This document shows, piece by piece, positions 1 to 10,319 of a stretch of DNA of 64,000 nt; position 1 is the first letter of the stretch, and every line of letters begins with the position of its first letter. The translations under genes were made by a program, and so were the position numbers. The DNA is from Phymatolithon calcareum (lineage: Eukaryota; Rhodophyta; Florideophyceae; Hapalidiales). The notes under the pieces were generated by a model. That model was not told where the DNA came from. It did no database searches and saw nothing but the letters and a program-made list of their open reading frames with translations. The stretch covers positions 2,480,001-2,544,000 of the forward strand of contig OZ345374.1 of assembly GCA_977006965.1 (NCBI GenBank), given 5' to 3'.

Positions 1-124
1 TTTCACATCGATGTTTCACGCTCCAGTTTACACTGCATGTGCATCTTGGCGCCACAAGTCCTGAGTGACAATTTTTCCAGACTGCCGAACTCGACGAGCA
101 TATTCAATGCCGTTCTAAAAGCTG

Positions 125-695
125 TCATCGATGCCCGCACTCGTGCGGAAGACATGGCCGATTGAAATGCTGCAATGGTCCAAAACGACCACTTGCTAGA
201 AAGAGTTCTGTCCTTCTTGAGTTGAAGAGTAGGTGCGGTGGCAGTATAATTTTCGAGTGTGAGATAGGACCCTTTTTCGACTTCTCCGCCTCCTCTGCCG
301 CCTCTATGATCTTGATCATTTGGTATCGCATGCCGGTCGTCTCAGCTGACCTTTCATTTGCGGCTTCGCACAGGTACCTGTTCACTTTCTCGTGGATGAT
401 ATCGGCTCCGCTGGCACATCGGCGCCGTAGAGTTGTTCGGTGCACGCGATGCAGCGGACGAGGCTAGAGCCGCAGCAGCAGAGAATCTCATGTTTGCAGC
501 GGTGTATAAGCCCAAAACTTTCCGCAAACTCTGTATTGCCACTGCCTTTCTCACAACGGCGTGCGAGGTCGCTGCACAGTACAGTATTCGCACTGAAGCA
601 GAGGAATCAGGTCCCTGTTCAGGTGGGGTTCGGCACATAGACACTCTATCTGGGCTGTTTTCTAAGGTACATGACAGATAGGTGTCTCCTGTCAT
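125..695 (-). other. possible broken ORF, unidentified
   Basis: Two overlapping minus-strand reading frames, 695-354 and 445-125, together give an alanine-rich then charged stretch with a possible helical segment rich in Glu, Lys and Ala. The switch of frame near 440 could be a frameshift in a decayed gene. I do not recognise a family, and the frames may be chance openings. Confidence is low. Confidence 0.15.
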
Positions 696-2010
696 TCTCC
701 ACCGTATGGCGTTTCATTGGATATACCCCAGGTACCTCTCCTGCCGTTTGATCTGCGGGTATGCAAAACAGGGAAGCATTGTAATGTCCCATCGCGCAAT
801 GTTGTCAGCTGCATGAAAATGAATGATTCATTTACATTTATTTTCATGAAATATGTATCTGTCACCTGTTCTCTTCATTGAGAAGTTTTGTCCTTATTTT
901 TGAAACAATTCTTCATGCTATTGAAGCTTAATACTGTATCGTTTTGTGGAAGGATTTCGATGTATGTCGTTGCAAGTGAGCTCATATTAAATTCTCCTCC
1001 GGAAGCGATTGATTTTTGCTCTTGCTTCCTAATTCTTAGAGAATATTCCCTGTTCGTTTTTGCTTCGTTTTGCTCCTCTTCTGCTTCAAGTGCCGCGATT
1101 GTTAGGCATTGTTTCAGCGCAATATGTCTCGCCCGTGTCGTGTTGTTTCACGTTTTTTTCAACCTAGCACACTAAAGAGACGAACTTGAGATCCGTGTCC
1201 GTACAATATGTATTGCAAGTGTCGAAGTGGCGTTTCGAGCGAGCGAACGTGAAGTAGACGCCCTCGTGGAATGATTCACCTCCGCCAGACCATTTCGAAT
1301 AAATCAGATGCAATAAATCGGAATCTCAGTGCCAGAGATCACGGGTCCCTTGTCCGTAACTGCAAGAAATCGCCTCGGCTTCCTCATCCGTCACTTTGTT
1401 TTTCCTCTCCCTTTCATTTTCATCCGACTTTCCATTTTAAGAATCAACAAATCCCTGACCCGATCTCGAAACGCAGTTTTGCATGTCACGATTCCAAATA
1501 TGGACTACGCCAAGTCGGGAAGCAAAAGGAGCGCCATCATGATTCGTGCTCACGACAAAGGTGCAATGATTGTGATCCGGCGTGCGTGAGGTGGAAGCTA
1601 AAGAGCCACACGCGTGCTTGATAAAACATTTATTGTAAACTCGTATGATAGATGTACTCGAATATTTTTGGGAAACTCAAGCATGATAACATTTTGCAAG
1701 ACACAAAAGAGTATATATTGCGAGTATGAGTGCCCCGATTATTTTTTTCGGACGCAGACCAAGCACACCTGAGGAATCCAATATCATCAAGGTGGGCGGT
1801 TTTTCGTTCCACGAAGCGCCATCCACCAATCGAGCAACCGGGCACTCCCCGAGCAGCCGCGCGACCCTCGCCATCCGCCTGTCTACCATTTGGCGCCCTG
1901 TGTGCGGTCAGCGATCCGTGCGAGGCATAATACGTCGGGTAACCAATCCCCAGGATCGCCCCTGGTGAGCTGATCGCTGAACAGAGGTTTCTTTAAGGCA
2001 ATACTGGGAC
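696..2010. other. gap without a supported gene
   Basis: Short open frames occur on both strands, but none shows a recognisable domain, and several begin at non-ATG codons. The stretch 840-1160 is T-rich on the plus strand. I see no RNA gene, repeat array or clear promoter here. Confidence 0.5.
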
Positions 2011-2015
2011 TCACA

Positions 2016-2396
2016 ATGGTGAAGACACATCAGAAAGCAGTCAAGTCCACCGGCGGAAAGGCCCTGCGGAAGCAGCTCAGAGCGAAAGCAGAAAGGGAGA
2101 GAATCGATATCCCACAAGGATCTGAGATTAAGACCATGCCTCGGGATTCCGCTAAGCAGCTATTTAAAGATGAGCTGAGCTCTCTTCCTGGTCAACAAGA
2201 AGAAATCAACCATGCAGAAGCTGTACGTCTTCTCCCCAAGATCGCGACGGACTACTGCCTCAACCGTGCAATGAAAAGGCTGCAGCTCGGGCTCGTGGAG
2301 CGCTGGGGGAGTTTACGAAGCGGAGCTGGTGCTCAATGGGAAAACCTTGACAGATGCAGAAGAGGATCAAAGTGTACATTTCATGGACATTCCTGA
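2016..2396 (+). CDS. ORF with a histone H3-like N-terminal tail
   Basis: This 126-codon ORF opens with ATG at 2016. Its first ~30 residues read like a histone H3 tail: a basic start, then KSTGGKALRKQL, which is close to the conserved H3 segment around Lys9-Lys23 (KSTGGKAPRKQL), then a further Lys/Arg-rich stretch. The rest (residues ~40-126) does not contain the H3 histone fold that I would expect; it has a Glu/Leu-rich helix-like part and ends in a Cys/Arg-rich tail. It could be a chimera made when an H3 retrocopy was broken, a divergent H3-like protein, or chance similarity. It sits ~500 bases upstream of the recognisable gag of the Copia relic, on the same strand. The tail similarity is seen directly; any chromatin role would be inference. 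Confidence 0.4.
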   Translation: MVKTHQKAVKSTGGKALRKQLRAKAERERIDIPQGSEIKTMPRDSAKQLFKDELSSLPGQQEEINHAEAVRLLPKIATDYCLNRAMKRLQLGLVERWGSLRSGAGAQWENLDRCRRGSKCTFHGHS

Positions 2397-2902
2397 AGAA
2401 GGGCACTGAACAGTGTGGACGCTGTGACCGATCTTCAGCTATCGCTGGACACTCTCATTCAGGTTTCTGACCCCAGTCGTTCCGTCGTCCTCAACGTCAT
2501 ACTGGTTGGAGCCGGAGAAGGAGAATTTGAAGAAGGTGTGTATTACGGAAATTCTAATGATTCCGGAGACGACTGATGGTATCAAATCGTGTTCGCAATT
2601 ATGTTCAATGCACGGATTGATGAAGACTCCAATATGCCGCTCCCTGAAGAGTTTCCGACTGCAACTCAGCTGAGAAAGACTCGCAGCGAGTGTTGGAAGG
2701 AGCGTATTGAAGATCATCCTGCAGGTAGCGTAAGTTATAAAATTAAGGCCGAGCCAAATTTCCTTCTTCTCGACAGACTTGGTACAATGGCATTGGAAAG
2801 GCCGGGCATAAAAATTCTCGTCAATCGCCCAGGCTCTCGATTCCACAGTATTGATGCACAATATTACTACAAGTACGATGCGAAACCGATGCTGGCTGGA
2901 AG

Positions 2903-3655
2903 GTGTCTATTCTATTATCGTCCATCAAAGATCACAGCGGCTGCAAGGCAGTGGTTGCCGCAATTCGCACTATGGACGAAGAGCATACTACTTGGGAATC
3001 CATATCGACTAGATTGATTGACGAGTATGAAGAGAATAAGACCAAACCACCAAAATTAGAAAGGGCACTCTTTCATAGAAAGGGAAAGAAACCCAAAATG
3101 AAATGCCGTCACTGTCATAAAGTTGGACACACTGAAGACCAATGCTGGTACAACCCAGAGTCGAAGAATTACGAAAGCAGCAGGTATGGAGGAAATAATT
3201 TGAAGAGGAGAAATAAAGATGGACCGTTTCTCCCTTACATGAATGCGCATGCAGGAATCTCTTCGAGCAACTGTTCTCAGACTGATGCATTCATTCTGGA
3301 CAGCGGAGCAACAGATCATATGTGTCAAGACAAGTCTATGCTCAGAACATTGAAAAATTCGGAAACCTACAATGTTACCCTTGGTGACAACAGTACTGTC
3401 AGTAGCGAAAAAGTGGGAGAAATTGACATCCTGGCCTATACAGAAAGCAGCAAAGAAACAGACCACTCTACTTGGCTACGACTGAAAAATGTGCTGTACG
3501 TTGAAGAGCTAGGAATGAATCTCGATTCGTCCTCTACTATGTACAAAAATGGTTTTAATCTGAACTTTGGAAATGGGAAATGCACTATTGTCAAGAGCGA
3601 CAGGGAAGATTCAATTGCACATGCTGTACTACGATATGATGGACTGTATGAGTAA
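2903..3655 (+). pseudogene. Copia gag C-terminus and aspartic protease
   Basis: This 250-codon frame starts within gag, at a motif like those before the Copia zinc knuckle (STRLIDEYE). A CCHC zinc knuckle of the form C-x2-C-x4-H-x4-C lies at 3104-3145. The retroviral-type protease active site DSGATDH is at 3299-3319. In an active element gag packages RNA and the protease cuts the polyprotein. Downstream the frame stops at 3653-3655, before the integrase, so the polyprotein is broken. The N-terminal gag is in a different frame (2589-3017), if it is present at all. Confidence 0.8.
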
Positions 3656-3714
3656 AAGTGCAGAGTAATGTATTCTAGCTCTATGGCACCAAATATGGTC
3701 CCCTCAGCAATGCT

Positions 3715-3880
3715 ACAGACATTTCGCACAAACGACTTGCTCACTCAAATAAGAGAACTATAGAAGAAATGCTAAACAGTGACGTGGTTCAGGGAATCAA
3801 TAACGGTGACAAACTTGACATTATAACTTGTGAGTCATGCGTAAGAGGCAGAAATTCTCTTAGGGAATTGTGGCTCAAAT
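3715..3880 (+). pseudogene. Copia integrase zinc-binding region remnant
   Basis: A short segment reads as the pre-integrase HHCC finger of Copia elements: His-x3-His in HKRLAHSN, and about 30 residues later Cys-x2-Cys in CESCVRG. The catalytic DDE core that should follow is missing; the sequence goes almost directly to the acidic, Ser-rich linker that usually precedes reverse transcriptase (3983-4260). The internal deletion alone would make the element unable to integrate. Confidence 0.6.
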
Positions 3881-3982
3881 ATATAGAGCGTTTTTGACTG
3901 AAAATCAGAAAGCGTGTCAACAGTCAGACACATAACTCTCGATGAAACAGAATTTCCTGGATATCCATTGTCATGAAAACTA

Positions 3983-5036
3983 ATGAATGACCTAACAGTC
4001 GACGGACATATATTTTCAGAAATCAACATGGGAGACGCTGATATAGTCTCAACACAAAATTCGGACGGCGAAGAGTCAACTATGGAACTCGATTCGTCAG
4101 ACTCTGAATTAGACATCTCTACAATACCTCAAAAGGTAATAGAGAAAAGAGCTTCAGAAATACATGAGCTTCGAGTGGAAAACCAAGAAAATGATACTAT
4201 TAAAGTAGCCCCTAGGCGATCTTCAAGAGTTAGAAAAGCTACACTTAAATTTAATTGGCAGCAAGGAAAGCATCCTCACCAGATATGCCCACAATTTACG
4301 AAGCATTACAAACAAAAGAAGCTCCTCTATGGAGAGATGCAATCGAAAAGGAACTAAAAGAACTAAAATTAAGAGGAAATTGGCAACTAGTACCGACACC
4401 TCAAACCAGAAAAGTTCTTCCATCGAAACTGGTTCTAAAACTGAAAAGAAAACCGGATGGATCTATTGACAAATACAAAGCGCGACTAGTACCTCTAGGC
4501 AGTCTACAGGACTGTACAGACTACAATGAAACGTATTCTCCAGTGGTGGATTTTACAATTATAAGACTGGCCATTGCTATCGCTTGTCGCGAAAAGGCCT
4601 ATGTGCATCAGCTTGACATCACAAATGCATTCTTGTACGGTGAATTTGGAAGACGAAAGCTACATGTCGCAACCGAAAGGATTTGAGGAAAATGGAAAAG
4701 AAGACATGGTTTGTCTTCTAAAGAAATCTATTTATGGCCTAAAACAAACCCCTCGAACTTGTCTTAAAGTACTGCGTGGTTCCTTGAAACAAATTGGAGT
4801 CAATGAATTAAAATACGCAAAGAGCCCATTTTACAAAAGCAATAGCACAAAATAAATATATGTTTTCATATATGTCGATGATATGTTGATCATTGCAAAA
4901 GATGAAATGATGATACGAAACATGAAGGCTAGGCTGAGCAAACAGTTTAAAGTTAAAGATTTCGGAAGAGAAAAGTATTTTCTTGGGATAGAAATCAACT
5001 ACAATGAGGATGAAATATTCATGCAGCAAGAAGGAT
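3983..5036 (+). pseudogene. Copia reverse transcriptase remnant
   Basis: Three frames cover the RVT_2-type reverse transcriptase. The acidic linker (3983-4260) leads into a segment with W-x-A-I-E-K-E-L and the K-x-K-A-R-L-V motif (4255-4686). Next comes QLDITNAFLYGE, which holds the first catalytic Asp, then the IYGLKQ motif, and YVDDM at 4871-4885, the metal-binding catalytic pair. Frameshifts near 4260 and 4660 and a stop at 4852-4854 break the frame. The match ends shortly after 5035 without RNase H. Confidence 0.85.
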
Positions 5037-5060
5037 AAGCCAGATGTCTGCGGTACTTCT

Positions 5061-6215
5061 CTTGCAAAACCAAGTCGTGAGAGCTCCCGCGAAGTTGTTT
5101 TAAAAATCCTGTTCCAATCTAGAGTGAGATACAAATCTAAGTTCTCTTTATTTGCTCATTTAGTATCTAGATTTTTTCTCAGGTCTGCTCTCTTCAAAGC
5201 AAATATTGCTGTCGCAGTGATTACACGTTTCATTTAAAACATTTTCATCCAACGTGATTATATATGGAACCTTACTGTCCTAATGCTCGATTGCCTTCTT
5301 CTAAATCCACTACCGGATTCGAAATAGAGGTACCACTCACTTAGCAATTTCGACAATGTCGACTTCGAACAAATAGCTCTATTCCACCGAAGTCCTGTAC
5401 TCAGGATACAAGTTCCTTTACTTAGAGAAAGAATTTCGTTGAGTTTCGTTTCTATTTGCCGAGCGGCACTTCGGCTGAACTCACTATTTCGGGTTGTTCT
5501 CGTTGTTCGAAACCGTCCAAAATTAGCTGAACGCTCCGTTCTTCCCCGTTTTTGCAGACTCAAACATCCCTCATTCGGTACAATTCTATTTTCGAAGCTG
5601 ATCCCGCGACAAATGCTTTGTTTTGATTGTGTTCCGGGAGAATACAGAAAGCTCCCATTACAAAAACGTGATCTTCTAAAATCATAATCTGGGCCTATTG
5701 TTCAGGCCAAATATCATTTTCTTATAGTTTTCAGATACCGGCTTGCTGTGATTTGATACCATTATATATTCCAATGAGGGACCATAGGCAATATTTAAGG
5801 AGTCCGCTGGCTAAGTCGAAGTCAATTCCAATAACCTTCTGGAGACCGAAATCATCCCATCGTTTAAGCTCCTTCTCTATCATACCCCGAAGAACCTGCT
5901 CAAGGAAGCGGCAAAGATTCGACAAGGATCGCAAAGAGATATAATCGACGTCACCTCCATCAAGTGAAGATGAGCTTTGCCTTGGATTCCCGACATCTCC
6001 GCTAAATCTTCGTGAATTGAATAACGTTCAGCGGAAGCGCCTGTGAAGAAGAACTTCCCGCACATCTCGCCAAGAATCTCGTCGAATTGAGAACCTTTAT
6101 TCATCATCATCATCAGAGGAGCGTGAAAGTTTGGACGATTCAATCTTGGATGTGTGGGAAGCTGTCGTCACTACGATTCTCGAGCCTACTGCCAAGTGCA
6201 GTGTCCACCGATGTC
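5061..6215. other. gap with no supported gene
   Basis: Both strands contain ORFs of 60-100 codons (for example 5563-5258 minus and 5934-5731 minus), but I recognise no domain. This interval may contain the diverged body of the Crypton-like copy whose 3' end is at 6220-6448, but I could not align it with confidence. Confidence 0.4.
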
Positions 6216-6219
6216 CGAA

Positions 6220-6448
6220 ATTCGATATCTTAGCAAGATAGTCAAGGAAAAAGGGGACAATGTTGGCGCATCTCTCGGAAGATGATTTCATTGCCTATCT
6301 CGCCAAGTTAATGAAAACTTCCGAGTAGCAGCTGAAGAACACATAAGTCGCTAGCGAGCATCAAGATTTCACTACTTGCGCCAAGATTGTTGCAGCAAGT
6401 ATATTTTCGGACAACGAGGGGGACACTGAATCAGAGTACGAGGTCTAG
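6220..6448 (+). pseudogene. 3' end of a Crypton-like recombinase relic
   Basis: Translated in one frame, this segment matches the last ~75 residues of the intact recombinase at 40973-43624: LAHLSEDDFIAYLAKLM aligns with LTHLSEEAFISYLAKLM, and EHQDFTTCAKIVA is identical in both. Stop codons interrupt it near 6240, 6326 and 6342. The TAA near 6342 falls exactly where the intact copy has its proposed nucleophilic tyrosine (Tyr853). The acidic tail and final stop (6446-6448) are retained. Nothing convincing of the first 800 residues is visible upstream, so this is a 3' remnant. Confidence 0.75.
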
Positions 6449-7720
6449 CGCTAACGAACCTGCCTTGCTTCATTTCGAGCTTCACATTTTTCTCAAGAAT
6501 GTACTACATGAGAGGTGTTTCAGTACGTTCAACGTTTTCTCTCCTATGTCCTGTAGTTCCGAGTTGGCAACGGAATAAAGACATGTAAATTCTATGTTTT
6601 CAAATTTGGAGATCATGTGAAATCCTTAGCGAAAATCCCTATTCCCTAAGACTGTAAAGTTTATATTCCCAGTCTCTGCCATATTCTAAGAAAGAAATAT
6701 ACCTAGAAGCTCGGAGAATAGTTTGGTGCTCGTATGGAAAGAATTTTATGCTGTACTGCAAGGTATAATCTTACATCGTTATGGTCTTCACAGGAGCATA
6801 TTGCAGAAACGTAATCAAAATTTTCAAGCTCGAAAGACTCTTACAGAACGTTTCGTGCAATTTTATATGTATTTTAACCAGGTTAGGAGTTTTTCATTCC
6901 CAGTCTAGGAAAAATGAACGCATTTCAAAGTCATATCCGTGTAAAATGCTTCAGAACTCAATATTTTTCGATACAATATATACGGCCGTGGTCGCGCAGA
7001 CAAATGTGTACTATTACTTCGTTTTCTATTGCATGCGTTGGAAATGCATATGAACCTTATGTCGCGAGATCTTTACGGCGTAGAACAAAAGAAAATCTAC
7101 GGGGATCACCGCGGGGCAATCAAAAGTCGTTCTTCTAAAATTAAGAGTGCACATGCAAATCGATTAACATGACGGAGGGCAGGCTTTTAAACGAATGCAA
7201 TTATTCGAGATTCTGTAAATAAAAATGTATCTTCCCACGTATCTCTCAGCATCGATATGTAGGAATGAAAACATATTGCGGAAACGGACTCTTTTTACGA
7301 AGCACCGTAAAATACATGCCTATTGACAAAATATATCAATTCATTTGACGGGTTACTTTCCAGAGACTGTAAAATGCTCTTAAAATCCACCTGACCCGTG
7401 AAAATAGTCCATGCAAGACGTAGAATCGCACGGATTTCGAATTTAAAGGTCGCAATTTGATATAGAGACAGATTTATAACAATAATGGGTCTTACTTATG
7501 AGACTTCTGGAGATAAGATCTAACTGACTTGTAAAGGCATAGTCCCCAATGCTCAGTTTCACATCAAGAGAATTGTGTGACAACATGACTGGGTAGAGAC
7601 TTTTCGAAAACTGCCACGGAGATCTGATCTTTCACATTCTGAAAATATCTGTTCACCGTGTAGACCTTTCTTTATTTCTGTCTCTGAAAGGTTGTTCAAG
7701 CGCGCGAAGAGAACGCACAC
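6449..7720. other. AT-rich gap with no supported gene
   Basis: The interval is AT-rich and short frames occur on the plus strand, but none has a recognisable motif. I see no tandem repeat or RNA gene. Confidence 0.5.
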
Positions 7721-7724
7721 AAAA

Positions 7725-8735
7725 ATGGCAGAGAAGGGGAATGACAGTTGCAGGGATTTTGTAGAGGAAGCGAATGATTTCGTCAGGAGTTACTTTAGCA
7801 AGCGAGGAATCGCGGGTGATGTTACCTCTTCCCCAGGTTCAGAATGCATCCGCCGAACAAACGAAGAACGTGAGATGTACAAGAAACTCATCCAAGAAAA
7901 TATCAAGATAACAAGCCCTGGACAGCCGACTGGAACATTGAGAGATTCTGAAAAGTACAATTGTCGCCTCTCGAGTAATCTAAAGTCAGCCAAGGCGGCT
8001 CGAGTCTTTCGAGAAGTTCTTCAAATGGAACGAAACGGCGTGACACGTCAAGCAGATGAAGAGCGGAGCTGATACTCACGAAAGCGAAAATAAACACTTA
8101 TTATATCAAAACAGCTTCGAAAAGAGATAAAAGGTCTACGGCGGGCTCTAAAACAGCTTCGCATGAACGCTGAAGGATTGTACAAGAATGGAGTACCACC
8201 TGTTGCCCCGTACAATGAGCATTCCGGATGAAAGTACGGACCGGTTGCTTTCTAAAATAGTCAGAGGTTTATGAACGGTTTTGAACTCTCTGCGCAAGTA
8301 AATGTCTCTAAAAATACAAACAGAGCCGAAGCCGATTTCATAGTCGGCTTGATTGAGTCCTTGGTTTCCGAGTATCACTCGTACGATTTTCAAGGCTATA
8401 TATCTGTTGTTTCCGCTTACAAAGAGCAGATTTCTACTCTAAGAAGATGCCTTACAATAGCAAAGATTCCGGAAGATATCAAGCGATCGATTGACGTTTC
8501 CACTATTGACGCTATGCATTCAAAAGAAAACGATATCGTTTTCGTCAGTACGGTTCGATCTGGACAAGATTCACCTGGATTTCTGGATAGCAATAGGCGT
8601 GTCAATGCTGCTATGAGCCGCTCTAGGAACTCTCTTATCATTGCTGGAGATGTCGAGTTCTTGCAGAATAACTGCCTCACGTGGAAAAGAGTTGTGGACA
8701 AGAGCAAAGAAATTGACGCTCTATTTAATGGCTAA
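7725..8735 (+). pseudogene. SF1 (UPF1/SEN1-like) helicase C-terminal remnant
   Basis: The clear part is 8271-8735. Its last ~110 residues carry the second RecA-like domain of UPF1/Sen1-type helicases: an SVVSAYKEQ segment (motif IV region), STIDAMHSKENDIVFVSTVRS (motif V region), and GFLDSNRRVNAAMSRSRNSLIIAGD (motif VI region). Family members normally have Gln-Gly-x-Glu after the motif V Asp-x-x; here this reads His-Ser-Lys-Glu, so a key residue pair is lost. The upstream ORF from ATG 7725 to 8072 has no motif I or II, and frames are broken between 8072 and 8271. I read it as a decayed gene with the ATPase half missing. Confidence 0.6.
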
Positions 8736-9222
8736 TGCATAATAGTGTCAACAGGCGCTCCTTTCAGCGAAAATCACTGAGTAAAGGCAGGTAAATAACT
8801 CTCTCGTTGACTTCCTTACGGCAATGAGTATAATGCTTATGACTTCAATAATGATTCAAATAGACTAACGAATAGTATCAACAATGATGATCCTCTCATC
8901 AGATCTAATCTCAACGATAAGCAACGAATTATTCAGACAGGCAATAGACACGCGTTCTATTATTAAGATAATCCATACGTCAATGCTCTTGCTTTACTAT
9001 CTGGCGGCACTCTGCATAGGAGATATTTTCCGCGTCATCACCGCCACAGTAACGCAGAACATCTTCACGAAGGGGCAGCCGATACTCTTCGGCTACATCA
9101 AAGATGAACGATGCATCGCAATCAACAAGCACACAATGGTCTACGACACCGCTCTCCGCAAGCCGGACATTCCAAACACACTTTGATTTTCGGACGAACC
9201 ACTGGAAGGCTTCGCATCCTCT
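8736..9222. other. gap with one short unexplained frame
   Basis: A 100-codon plus-strand frame at 8884-9186 begins with a hydrophobic stretch and matches no family I know. Nothing else stands out. Confidence 0.3.
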
Positions 9223-10201
9223 CTAATGGAGCATTGACTTTGCATCCGGATCCTTCACCTTCTTTGTAGTCACTTTAAATGGTAGTGGGTGCAAATGTTC
9301 ACGAACAGGGCCAAGACTTGTGATTCCACTACTATCTCTCCGGCTCATCAACTCGTCATTGGCACGATCACCAGCGTCAATGCCAAACAGGCTATCAATT
9401 GCAAAAACAATACATCCGTAGACGCAACGACCAAGTGACGCTGTGTCTCGCAAACGACCATGCTCTTTGACAAGAAACGCACTCAACCGCTCTGACGGAG
9501 CACGAAACTCTGGACCTCCTATCATGGCCGCATATCCACGATTCTCTTCACACCATCCCACCAAGACGCGAATAAGCACAAAATTCGCCTCGTCATCGTC
9601 CAGTCCAGTCACGTCTGCACTTGGCCCGTCAATATGCTTACCACGCTTTATCAGTCTCCGGAAGAACCGGCCACTGTAGAACTGTTGCTTCCTAACTGCA
9701 TACCTGCACGCTGTCCATAGAAACGTGGTGAAAGGACTCGTGTCGGCCGCGCAGACTAGTAGCCGCGTAAAAATCGCCATCGTCCACACCGTATCCAATT
9801 TTGCCGATAATTCCATCACCGCAAAGAAGCATTCGCACATTCCAATCACGACCTCCCGGCTCACCTCGCAACGGCGCATCCGAGGAGCATGACCCACCTC
9901 CTCCAAAAATAGTGAGTTGAGCGAGGTTCAGACAAGGACTGGCTGTGCCGAAATTTCCATTTCGCGCAACCCGGACTGCACGAGCTACAGATTTCCGTAC
10001 ATCTGCCTTTTTCTGCACATGATGATCCTCATGGATGCTATAGAGCATCCTATAGACGACACGATTTAGAACTTACGGGTTCCCGGGTACCGCAAAAAAT
10101 CCGAGTGTAGCTCCTTCATCATCGTATTCGGCGTTTACATCAAGTGAGTCTTGCTTCTTGCTAGCTTTTGAGACCGATCGGACTTCTCTGCGCTTTTCCA
10201 T
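9223..10201 (-). pseudogene. broken gene of unknown function
   Basis: Three minus-strand frames line up: 10201-10073 (a short charged start from ATG at 10201), 10048-9692, and a 227-codon frame 9906-9223. The codon use and long hydrophobic/helical stretches of the last (for example residues ~25-50 and a DDDEANF acidic turn) look like real protein. The second and third frames overlap near 9900, which suggests one frameshift. A GTAAGT sequence lies just after 10084 on the minus strand, but none of the obvious downstream AG sites restores the frame, so I do not claim an intron. No domain is recognised. Confidence 0.35.
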
Positions 10202-10319
10202 ACTTGCGCCACGGTTGTCTGCGGTGGAGAGGATTGAAAATGAAATAGATAAGAAGTTAAAAGAATGGAGAGATAAATTGAGTTTTTCAACAAGAAAGAT
10301 CTTCACATAAAGCAAAAGA

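Larger units (their letters stand above)
2890..5060 (+). mobile_element. Ty1/Copia retrotransposon relic
   Basis: Fragments follow in Copia order on one strand: gag with a CCHC knuckle, aspartic protease, the integrase zinc-binding HHCC region, then reverse transcriptase. The integrase catalytic core appears to be deleted between ~3880 and ~3980, because protein similarity jumps from the HHCC finger to the acidic linker before RT. Frameshifts and stops separate the parts. The RNase H domain and both LTRs are not visible; similarity ends soon after 5040. This is a dead, 3'-truncated copy. The order protease-integrase-RT assigns it to Copia (Pseudoviridae-like) rather than Gypsy. Confidence 0.88.

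Noticed and set aside
10048-10090. GTAAGT intron between two minus-strand frames
   Set aside because: A donor-like GTAAGT is present, but the nearest AG acceptors do not join the frames in phase, so an intron cannot be supported.
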